From assembly GCA_003694905.1 (NCBI GenBank), contig RFJM01000079.1, positions 1 through 7,306 of the forward strand: DNA of 7,306 nucleotides, in the 5' to 3' direction. Below the pieces are notes generated by a model that worked only from the letters and a program-made list of their open reading frames with translations, ran no database searches and was not told the origin of the DNA. Positions 1 through 6,209 of the stretch are shown one piece after another; positions within the stretch are counted from its first letter, which is position 1, and every line of letters begins with the position of its first letter. A program made the position numbers and the translations under genes. This stretch comes from Caldilineae bacterium. GTDB lineage: Bacteria; Chloroflexota; Anaerolineae; J102.

Positions 1-327
1 ACCCACACCCCCACCGCCACAGCGGTCATCACCGGGGGTGCGCTGCCGCCTGCTGCGGAGACACCGGGTGTGGTGGCACAGGTCACGATTACGGCCGCTG
101 CGACGGTCATTTCCGCCGGCACTCCTCTGGCGGGCGTCTCACCGACGCCTTTCACGCCCGTCCCCACGTCGCTAACCCCGACCCCAGAGGCGGGCGCCGG
201 CAGCGCTTTCCTGAGCCGATTGCTCACGCCCACGGTTTGCTTACTGGTGCTGGTGATCATAGGCATTCTCGCCGCCGTGGGCCGGCTCATTTATGTGCTG
301 TTGAGCCGCGAGCAATCGGTGCCTTAG
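1..327 (+). CDS. C-terminal end of a Thr/Pro-rich membrane-anchored protein (5' end outside window)
   Basis: The frame is open from the first base, so this is the last 108 codons of a gene that begins upstream; a GTG at 70 is in frame but there is no reason to start there. About 75 residues rich in Thr, Pro, Ala and Val (for example TPFTPVPTSLTPTPEAG) come first. One hydrophobic helix follows at about codons 77-99 (CLLVLVIIGILAAVG is its core), then a short tail, SREQSVP. The composition suggests an extended extracytoplasmic stalk held in the membrane by a C-terminal anchor, as in many surface proteins of Gram-positive-like and Chloroflexota bacteria. The functional N-terminal domain is not in the window, so no function can be given. 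It ends 66 bp before the ATG of the next gene on the same strand, and I see no terminator or clear promoter between them, so read-through is possible. Confidence 0.75.
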   Translation, partial: THTPTATAVITGGALPPAAETPGVVAQVTITAAATVISAGTPLAGVSPTPFTPVPTSLTPTPEAGAGSAFLSRLLTPTVCLLVLVIIGILAAVGRLIYVLLSREQSVP

Positions 328-393
328 CCGAACCGGCAAGTGAAATGGGAGAGCCACACCAGAGAACAACCAGGTCGACTTGAGAGTAGCACC

Positions 394-3300
394 ATGACTC
401 GCCTTGTCGCGGATCTCCACATCCACTCCCACTACTCGCGGGCGACCAGCAAAGATCTGGATCTCTACCATCTGGCCAAATGGGCACAGTTGAAGGGCGT
501 GGATATCGTGGGCACGGGCGATATCGCGCATCCGGGGTGGTTGCGAGAACTGCAGGAGCAATTGGAACCCGCGGAGCCGGGCCTGTTCCGGCTGAGACCC
601 GAAATCATGCAGCAGGTACAGGCCGAAGTACCAACCGCGTGCCGGAGGGAAGTCCGCTTCTTGCTGGCCGGAGAAATCAGCAACATCTACAAGAAAAAGG
701 GACGTACGCGCAAAGTACACAATGTGATCTTTGCGCCCTCGCTGGAGACGGTAGCCGGGATCCAGACCGAGTTGGAGAAAATCGGCAACATCCGCTCGGA
801 CGGACGCCCTATTCTCGGCCTGCCCTCGCGCGATCTGCTGGAGATCATCCTGGAAGTCGATGAGCGCTGTCACCTGATTCCCGCGCATGTATGGACCCCG
901 TGGTTTTCCTTGCTGGGCTCGAAATCGGGTTATGATTCGGTGGAAGAATGCTTTGATGATCTGACGTCGCACATCTTCGCGCTGGAGACGGGGCTTTCCT
1001 CCGACCCGCCGATGAACTGGCGTGTCTCCGGTCTGGACCGTTATACCCTGGTGAGCAATTCCGATGCGCACTCGCCGCCCAAACTGGCGCGCGAGGCCAC
1101 GTTATTCGACTGCGAGTTGTCGTATGATGCGATCTTCGCGGCCTTGCGCGATGGCGACCCGCAGCGCGTCCTGGGAACCATCGAATTCTTCCCTCAAGAG
1201 GGGAAGTACCATCATGACGGGCACCGCAAATGCGGGATCAACTGGAAGCCCGCGGTGACGCTGGCGCATGAGGGCATCTGCCCGGTGTGCGGTAAGCCGG
1301 TCACGATAGGGGTGTATCATCGGGTGGAGGAGCTGGCGGACCGCGCGGAGGGAGAGCCGAAGCCAAACGCCATGCCATTCTACAGTCTGATCCCGCTGCC
1401 CGAGATCCTGGGCGAGTTGATGGATGTCGGTGCGGGCAGCAAGAAGGTGGCCGCTGAATACGAGCGGTTGCTGGCAGCGCTGGGGCCGGAGTTGCGTATC
1501 CTGCTGGATCTGCCGCTGGAGGATGTGGCCAGAGTGGCCGGCGAGAAGCTGGCCGCGGGCATCGGCCGCATGCGGCGAGGAGAGGTGACGGCCATCGCAG
1601 GATTCGACGGAGAATACGGCGTTATCAAGCTGTTCGACGGCGAAGAGACCGTGTACTCGCAACAGTTGGGGTTATTCGGCGAGGCCTTGCAAGAGGTTGC
1701 GCCGGCGATAGAGAGCGGGGAGCCTGGAAGTAGTGAGACAGCGCGGAAGGTGCAGGGTGGGATTGGCGGGCTGACGCGGTCCGAAGCCCCACCGGCACCC
1801 GTGCCCAGGCCGGCTCAGCCGCCCCGACCATCGTTCTCGCCCGACCGCGAGCTGAATCCGGCGCAGCGACGCGCGGTGGAGACCATCGACCGGCCGCTTA
1901 TTATCGTGGCGGGTCCGGGCACGGGCAAGACGCGAACGCTCACGGCCCGCATCGCTTATCTGATCCGCACGGCAGGGGTCTCCCCCGAGTCGGTGTTGGC
2001 CATCACCTTCACCAACAAGGCGGCCGAGGAAATGTCCTCTCGCCTGCAGAAGATGGTAGGAGCGGAAACCGCGGCCCGGATCACCATCAAGACTTTTCAC
2101 GCCTTCGGGGCCATGCTGCTGCGCGAGTTCGGCCGGCGCTTGGGGCTGGACTCCCAGTTTGTGATCCTGGACGAAGCTGAACGGCTGGCGTTATTGAAAC
2201 GGATTACGAACGGGCAAGGTCAACGAGAGCTGGTACGGCTGCTGGCGGCTATCTCGGCGCGCAAGAATGGTGCGGAGGAGTCGTTGGACGGGGAAGTGAA
2301 AAGACTGGCTGATGCTTATGAGGCTGCTTTGCGGGAAGCCCATGCCGTGGATTTCGACGATCTCATCGTCCTGAGCGTACAACTTCTGGAAAGCGACGCG
2401 GAGGTGTTGGCGCGAATTCATGAGAGGTATCGCTGGATTTCGGTAGATGAGTACCAGGACATCAACGCCATGCAGTACAGGTTACTGCGACTGCTGACGG
2501 CAGACGGAGCCAATCTCTGTGTCATCGGTGATCCGGACCAGGCTATCTACGGTTTCCGAGGAGCCGACTACCGCTATTTCCTGCGGTTCGAGGAGGACTA
2601 TCCCCAGGCCGTTCGGCTTCACCTCAACCAGAATTACCGCTCGAGCCAGATGATCTTGCAGGCGGCACAGCAGGTCATCGCGCGCAACCCGGAACGGGAG
2701 GCCCTGGAGTTGTTCTCGGAGTTTGCGGACGAAGTAAGGCTGGAGGTGTATCAGGCGCCCACCGACCGGGCCGAGGCAGAGTATGTGGTGCACCAGATCG
2801 AGCAGATGATCGGCGGGACGAGTTACTTCTCGCTGGATTCGGGGCGAGTGGGAGATGATACGGTGCCGATGGTGTATTCCTTTGGCGATTTTGCGGTCTT
2901 GTACCGGCTCAACGCTCTGGCGCGACCGCTGATAGAAGCGTTCGAACGTTCGGGTATTCCCTATCAGACGGTGGGGCAGACGCCGCTGTTCGCCCGCGAG
3001 GAAGTACGCAGACTGCTGGCGGGGTTGTGGTTGCGGGTCTGTCCCCACTCTGCCTTCCATCGGGCCGCGCTGGGTGAGGACGCAGAGCGCCTATCAGGCC
3101 TCTCGTCCGACGGCAAGGTGAGCGATCTGGTTGAGCGATTTGGGCAAACGCTAGGACTGGACAAGGATGTGCTGGGGCAGGTGGTGCAGCGCGCCGAGGC
3201 GTTCGGCCGGGATCTGGTGGGGTTTCTGGAGATGACGGCGCTGGGAACGGAGAGCGATTTCTACGATCCACGCGCGGATCGAGTGGCCCTGATGACGCTA

Positions 3301-3615
3301 CACGCAGCCAAGGGGCTGGAGTTTCCGGTGGTTTTTCTGGTGGGGTGCGAGGAAGGGGTGGTTCCGTATATGCGGTCCGGAGAACAACCGAATGTGGAGG
3401 AGGAACGCCGGCTGTTCTATGTGGGGATGACGCGGGCCCGGCGCAGGCTGGTGCTCACCCACGCGCGCAGGCGCTTTCTCTACGGCCGCTACGTGCAGAA
3501 TCCTCCCAGCCGCTTCGTAAATGACATCGAAGAGGCATTGCTGGAACTGAAGGAGATGGAGGGTCACAGTAAGCGCCGGAAGGAGCCGCAGGCCGAGCAG
3601 TTGAGTTTGTTCTGA
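394..3615 (+). CDS. Endonuclease Q-like PHP nuclease fused to UvrD/PcrA-type SF1A helicase
   Basis: Cytoplasmic DNA-repair protein of 1073 residues. Residues 1-430 match the endonuclease Q family, whose characterised members nick DNA 5' of deaminated bases and abasic sites. All PHP metal-site motifs are visible: DLHIHS (7-12), GTGD (40-43), Glu94, VH (108-109), PAH (163-165), Glu198 and NSDAH (222-226). A zinc knuckle follows (His277, Cys280, Cys296, Cys299). After a Pro-rich linker (about 465-485) comes a 3'-5' SF1A helicase: Q motif Gln491, Walker A AGPGTGKT (506-513), motif Ia (536-547), motif II DEYQD (685-689), motif III GDPDQAIYGFRG (712-723), motif IV QNYRSS (746-751), motif V (964-984) and motif VI ending in YVGMTRARRRL (1009-1019). 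No catalytic residue appears lost. The 2B subdomain looks strongly reduced. The protein ends in QLSLF, and QLGLF ends the nuclease half; both resemble clamp-binding peptides. I chose ATG 394 because the PHP motif starts seven residues later. An in-frame GTG at 340 has no ribosome site and would add 18 residues outside the PHP domain; a weak GAGAG lies 7 nt before ATG 394. The substrate is inferred from the family. Confidence 0.93.
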   Translation: MTRLVADLHIHSHYSRATSKDLDLYHLAKWAQLKGVDIVGTGDIAHPGWLRELQEQLEPAEPGLFRLRPEIMQQVQAEVPTACRREVRFLLAGEISNIYKKKGRTRKVHNVIFAPSLETVAGIQTELEKIGNIRSDGRPILGLPSRDLLEIILEVDERCHLIPAHVWTPWFSLLGSKSGYDSVEECFDDLTSHIFALETGLSSDPPMNWRVSGLDRYTLVSNSDAHSPPKLAREATLFDCELSYDAIFAALRDGDPQRVLGTIEFFPQEGKYHHDGHRKCGINWKPAVTLAHEGICPVCGKPVTIGVYHRVEELADRAEGEPKPNAMPFYSLIPLPEILGELMDVGAGSKKVAAEYERLLAALGPELRILLDLPLEDVARVAGEKLAAGIGRMRRGEVTAIAGFDGEYGVIKLFDGEETVYSQQLGLFGEALQEVAPAIESGEPGSSETARKVQGGIGGLTRSEAPPAPVPRPAQPPRPSFSPDRELNPAQRRAVETIDRPLIIVAGPGTGKTRTLTARIAYLIRTAGVSPESVLAITFTNKAAEEMSSRLQKMVGAETAARITIKTFHAFGAMLLREFGRRLGLDSQFVILDEAERLALLKRITNGQGQRELVRLLAAISARKNGAEESLDGEVKRLADAYEAALREAHAVDFDDLIVLSVQLLESDAEVLARIHERYRWISVDEYQDINAMQYRLLRLLTADGANLCVIGDPDQAIYGFRGADYRYFLRFEEDYPQAVRLHLNQNYRSSQMILQAAQQVIARNPEREALELFSEFADEVRLEVYQAPTDRAEAEYVVHQIEQMIGGTSYFSLDSGRVGDDTVPMVYSFGDFAVLYRLNALARPLIEAFERSGIPYQTVGQTPLFAREEVRRLLAGLWLRVCPHSAFHRAALGEDAERLSGLSSDGKVSDLVERFGQTLGLDKDVLGQVVQRAEAFGRDLVGFLEMTALGTESDFYDPRADRVALMTLHAAKGLEFPVVFLVGCEEGVVPYMRSGEQPNVEEERRLFYVGMTRARRRLVLTHARRRFLYGRYVQNPPSRFVNDIEEALLELKEMEGHSKRRKEPQAEQLSLF
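1222..1290 (+). other. Zinc-knuckle segment of the endonuclease Q half (HxxC...CxxC)
   Basis: Within the nuclease half, GHRKCG is followed about 15 residues later by CPVCGK, giving His277-x2-Cys280 and Cys296-x2-Cys299 as a probable structural zinc site. Archaeal endonuclease Q proteins, as I recall them, have four Cys here, so the first ligand is His in this protein. The spacing is unchanged, so zinc binding is likely retained. Confidence 0.6.
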
Positions 3616-3626
3616 AGCAGGCGAGT

Positions 3627-3640
3627 ATGACGAATGTCAT
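3627..3640. promoter_or_regulatory. Perfect inverted repeat ATGAC-GAAT-GTCAT upstream of the lipoprotein promoter
   Basis: Two 5-bp arms, ATGAC and GTCAT, flank the 4-bp centre GAAT. The centre lies about 61 bp upstream of the predicted transcription start, a usual position for a class I activator site. It could be an operator, perhaps for the response regulator in this window, or a chance repeat. It is too weak and lacks the T-tract needed for a terminator of the upstream helicase gene. Confidence 0.3.
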
Positions 3641-3660
3641 TGGCAGCGGGGGTGTTCTGG

Positions 3661-3688
3661 TGCACACTGGAGAAAATCCTGCTACAAT
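3661..3688 (+). promoter_or_regulatory. Probable sigma-70-type extended -10 promoter for the lipoprotein-kinase operon
   Basis: The -10 box is TACAAT at 3683-3688 (5 of 6 consensus bases). It is preceded by TGC at 3680-3682, which makes an extended -10 (TGn). A weaker -35 candidate, TGCACA, lies at 3661-3666 with a 16-bp spacer. The predicted start is near 3695, giving a leader of about 75 nt before ATG 3769. The site lies between the helicase stop and the lipoprotein start, where a promoter is expected. Confidence 0.6.
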
Positions 3689-3698
3689 GAGCTCGCAA

Positions 3699-3750
3699 AA
3701 CGCTCGCGCCGTTGTCGATCCCGCAGGCGGGAGCTACGACGGTGAGCGTT
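3699..3750 (+). promoter_or_regulatory. 52-nt three-tier stem-loop in the lipoprotein mRNA leader
   Basis: The outer stem pairs AACGCTC (3699-3705) with GAGCGTT (3744-3750), 7 bp. The middle stem pairs CCGTTGT (3709-3715) with ACGACGG (3736-3742), 7 pairs including one G-U. The inner stem pairs TCCCG (3719-3723) with CGGGA (3728-3732), 5 bp closed by the tetraloop CAGG. The element begins only a few nucleotides after the predicted transcription start and ends 8 nt before the GGA of the ribosome site. Likely roles are a 5' stabilising hairpin, a translation or attenuation control element, or a terminator-like element for the upstream gene. Only a short GTTT follows, so efficient intrinsic termination is unlikely. 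Confidence 0.55.
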
Positions 3751-3768
3751 GTTTCACGGAAATCGTTC

Positions 3769-4725
3769 ATGAAGCCCAACTCTATCTCCTCACGTCAAGT
3801 TGCACCGCGATGGCTGCCGGTGCTCATGTTTCTGCTGACCGCGGTTTTGCTTACCGGTTGCAGTACGGCGCGCGCGGATAGTCTCCCGTATGTGGATCTG
3901 AGTGTGCGTACTCCCTTGCCCGCGACTCGGGCATCACAAATCGTTCCCCTCCGGCTGGCCGTCGCAGCCATCATCAGTCCCCAAGGCAATGTGGAGAGCT
4001 ATTCGGATCTGGCAGAGTATCTGGGCAGGCACCTGGGCCGGCCGGTAGAACTGGTACAGCGGCGCACCTACGCGGAGGTCAATGAGCTTGTTGCCAGTCG
4101 CGCGGTGGACCTGGCTTTTGTATGTACCAGTGCCTATATCGATGGACACGATCGATTTGGCATGGAATTGCTGGCTGCGCCCGAGATCAACGGCGAGCTG
4201 GTCTATTACTCGGAGTTGATAGTCCCGGCCAGCAGCACGGCGCAGAGCATAGCCGATCTCCAGGGCAAGACGTTTGCGTTTACGGACCCGATGAGTTTCA
4301 GCGGCCGTGTGTATCCGTCGTACCTGGTGAAACAGCTCGGGTATCAGCCCGATGAGTTTTTCGGCCGCACCTTTTTTACCTATAGCCACGATCGGGCCAT
4401 CGAGGCGGTTGCGGCAGGAATAGCCGACGGTGCGGCGGTGGATAGCCTGGTGCTGGATTATGCGATTCGCCGGCAACCCGAGTTGGAAGCCAGGTTGAAG
4501 GTCATTCATCGCTCGCCGGCCTTCGGCATTCCACCGGTAGTGGTACCGCCAGATCTGCCGCCTAAACAGAAGGTACGCCTGCGAGAACTCTTGCTCTCGA
4601 TGCACGAAGACGTGGAAGGCCGCGTTATTCTGTCGGAGCTGGGTATCGATCGTTTCGTGCCGATTTCCGATGACGCTTATCAGGCCATCCGCAAGCTGAT
4701 CTCCGAAACGGGGGTGATGCGCTGA
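3769..4725 (+). CDS. PhnD-like periplasmic-binding lipoprotein (probable sensor component)
   Basis: A 318-residue exported lipoprotein of the phosphate/phosphite/phosphonate-binding (PhnD-like, type 2 periplasmic-binding) family. The N-terminus has basic residues, a hydrophobic stretch (16-28) and a lipobox, LLTGC, with Cys31 as the lipidated residue. After a linker, the binding domain runs from about 60 to 315. Recognisable family motifs are DLAFVCTSAY (114-123), the ligand-loop region FTDPMSFSG (171-179) and YSHDRAIEAVAAG (205-217). ATG 3769 gives a well-formed signal peptide and has GGAA 7 nt upstream. A TTG at 3712 lies inside the leader stem-loop and is rejected. The stop overlaps the start of the kinase gene (TGATG), so the two are translationally coupled. 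No permease or ATPase gene accompanies it, which argues for ligand sensing with the kinase over transport. PhnD-like domains are known as sensor domains in kinases such as TtrS. The ligand is unknown; the annotation phnD would overstate what is known. Confidence 0.88.
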   Translation: MKPNSISSRQVAPRWLPVLMFLLTAVLLTGCSTARADSLPYVDLSVRTPLPATRASQIVPLRLAVAAIISPQGNVESYSDLAEYLGRHLGRPVELVQRRTYAEVNELVASRAVDLAFVCTSAYIDGHDRFGMELLAAPEINGELVYYSELIVPASSTAQSIADLQGKTFAFTDPMSFSGRVYPSYLVKQLGYQPDEFFGRTFFTYSHDRAIEAVAAGIADGAAVDSLVLDYAIRRQPELEARLKVIHRSPAFGIPPVVVPPDLPPKQKVRLRELLLSMHEDVEGRVILSELGIDRFVPISDDAYQAIRKLISETGVMR

Positions 4726-6209
4726 TGTTCGGCCAGCAACACGGGTCCTATTCCCGCTTGCAACGATTGCTGGAACGGGCGTGGGCGCTGGCCGGCGGCG
4801 TCAGTGTACGAACCAAGATCCTGGGTATTGTGCTCACGCTGACGACGATCCTGGGGCTGGGGGTCACACTACAGGTGCGGGCGGTGATGGAGCGTGTTTT
4901 CATCGTGGAACTGGAGAGCCGGGGCGTGTCGGTAGCCAGTGACCTGGCCGCCCGCAGTGCGGATCCGATCTTGCTCAATGATAATTATGCTCTCTATCAG
5001 TTGCTGACGGAGACGGTGGCGAACCATCCCGATGCGCTTTATGCTTATGTGCTGACACCAGACGGAGAGGTACTGGTCCACACGTTTGGCGATGCCGGCT
5101 TTCCGGTGGGGTTGTTGAACCTTGAAGCAGAGGGCCAAGCGACGGATTCGCAGACGCCTGTTGTCAAAACGGTGTTTCAGAGCGAGGAAGGTATTGTCCA
5201 TGATTTTGCTGCCCCCATTTTCGAGGGCAGATCGGGAACCGTGCATCTGGGGCTGACGGAGACGAGGCTGCACAGCGTCATCAATGCAGTCACGGGACAG
5301 ATGCTGCTTACGACGCTGGCCGTGGCGGTGGTGGGGATTCTGGCTGCAATGCTGCTGACGTGGCTGTTGACACGCCCGATCCTGGATCTGGTCTCGACGA
5401 CACGTGAAGTGGGGAAAGGCAATCTCTCGGTACGTGCACCGCATTGGGCCGATGATGAGATCGGGGATCTGGCCGACGCTTTCAATCAGATGGTGAGCGA
5501 TTTGGAGAGCAGCCGGCAGGCGTTGTGGGAGAAGGAGGCGGCGCGTACCCGCCTGCTGGAACAGCTCATCACCGCGCAGGAGGAGGAACGCAAACGAATC
5601 GCTCGCGAGCTGCACGATGGCGTGGGACAGTCGCTCACGTCGCTGATCGTGGGGATGAAGCTGGCCCACCAGGTGGAGAACGGCGCGGCGATGGAAGAGC
5701 ATCTGGCAGAGTTGCGCCGGTTCGCGACGGCGACGCTGGAACAGGTGCGTTTGTTGAGCCGACAATTGCGGCCCAGTGTGCTGGATGATCTGGGACTGAG
5801 CGCGGCGCTGGAGCGCTATTGCGAGGAGTTCGAGCAGCTCTATCCGGGAATCATGGTGGACGTCCACTGTGATCTGCCTGAACGGCTGCCGCCACCCGTG
5901 GAGACATCGCTCTACCGGATCATCCAGGAGGCCATGACGAATGCGGCCAGGCACAGCGGTTGCAGCACCATCAGTGTCCTGGTATTACGCCGCAACGGCA
6001 GCGTTCAAGCTATCATTGAGGACGACGGCCGGGGGTTCGATCCGGCGCAGGCGCGCCGCGAAGGTCGCAGTGTTGGTATCCACGGCATGGCCGAGCGCGC
6101 GGAATTGGTAGGCGGCCATATGGATATCGAGAGTAGTAGCGACGGCACAACGGTGTATGTGGAGGTGCCGGTGGAAGAGCCGAGGGATGGAGCAGACTCG
6201 GCCGTCTAG
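4725..6209 (+). CDS. NarX-type membrane sensor histidine kinase (Cache/PAS-like sensor, HAMP, HisKA_3, HATPase)
   Basis: A 494-residue membrane kinase that should autophosphorylate and pass the phosphate to a NarL-type regulator. In order: cytoplasmic N-terminus; first membrane helix at about 32-50; extracytoplasmic domain of about 140 residues (51-190) with a PAS/Cache-like pattern (ADPILLND, YAYVLTPDGEV, APIFEGRSGTVHLG); second helix at about 192-215; HAMP (217-269); a short coiled coil; HisKA_3 with RELHDGVGQ (294-302), phosphoacceptor His297 and the Asp298...Gln302 pair linked to phosphatase activity in this family; then HATPase with N-box Asn406, DDGRGFD (433-439) and GIHGMAERAELVGG (451-464). 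All catalytic motifs look intact. The start ATG shares one base with the lipoprotein stop, and GGGGGTG lies 8 nt upstream. The probable input is the adjacent lipoprotein, docking on the extracytoplasmic domain. The probable partner is the regulator encoded convergently downstream. The stop codon lies in a CTAG shared with that gene. Confidence 0.94.
   Translation: MFGQQHGSYSRLQRLLERAWALAGGVSVRTKILGIVLTLTTILGLGVTLQVRAVMERVFIVELESRGVSVASDLAARSADPILLNDNYALYQLLTETVANHPDALYAYVLTPDGEVLVHTFGDAGFPVGLLNLEAEGQATDSQTPVVKTVFQSEEGIVHDFAAPIFEGRSGTVHLGLTETRLHSVINAVTGQMLLTTLAVAVVGILAAMLLTWLLTRPILDLVSTTREVGKGNLSVRAPHWADDEIGDLADAFNQMVSDLESSRQALWEKEAARTRLLEQLITAQEEERKRIARELHDGVGQSLTSLIVGMKLAHQVENGAAMEEHLAELRRFATATLEQVRLLSRQLRPSVLDDLGLSAALERYCEEFEQLYPGIMVDVHCDLPERLPPPVETSLYRIIQEAMTNAARHSGCSTISVLVLRRNGSVQAIIEDDGRGFDPAQARREGRSVGIHGMAERAELVGGHMDIESSSDGTTVYVEVPVEEPRDGADSAV
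6179..6202. terminator. GC-rich inverted repeat at the convergent gene ends (weak bidirectional terminator candidate)
   Basis: GCCGAG (6179-6184) and CTCGGC (6197-6202) form a 6-bp stem around a 12-nt loop. It sits in the last codons of the kinase gene and 3 nt beyond the regulator stop on the other strand. Neither side has a good U-tract, so termination would be inefficient or factor-assisted. No other terminator can fit between the two genes. Confidence 0.25.

Noticed and set aside
340..393. Longer start (GTG 340) for the nuclease-helicase
   Set aside because: There is no ribosome site before GTG 340, the extra 18 residues lie outside the PHP domain, and ATG 394 falls just before its first motif.
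328..393. Promoter between the membrane-anchored protein gene and the nuclease-helicase gene
   Set aside because: I found no -35/-10 pair with acceptable match and spacing; the gene may be read from upstream or from a promoter I cannot recognise.
241..1071. Minus-strand open frame of 276 codons
   Set aside because: It is antisense to the PHP domain, whose motifs are unmistakable on the plus strand. It shows no domain and is typical of the long antisense frames found in GC-rich genes.
3616..3660. Intrinsic terminator directly after the helicase gene
   Set aside because: The only inverted repeat here is the 5-bp ATGAC/GTCAT pair without a T-run. Termination there cannot be supported.
3712..3768. 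Longer start (TTG 3712) for the lipoprotein
   Set aside because: It lies inside the stem-loop and would put 19 extra residues before a well-formed lipoprotein signal peptide.
3627..3881. Plus-strand 84-codon open frame between the helicase and the lipoprotein
   Set aside because: It spans the promoter and leader stem-loop and overlaps the lipoprotein signal peptide in another frame. The product resembles nothing I recognise.
4869..5954. Minus-strand open frame of 361 codons
   Set aside because: It lies fully antisense to the sensor, HAMP and HisKA_3 parts of the kinase. Its translation is rich in Arg, Gln and His with no recognisable fold.
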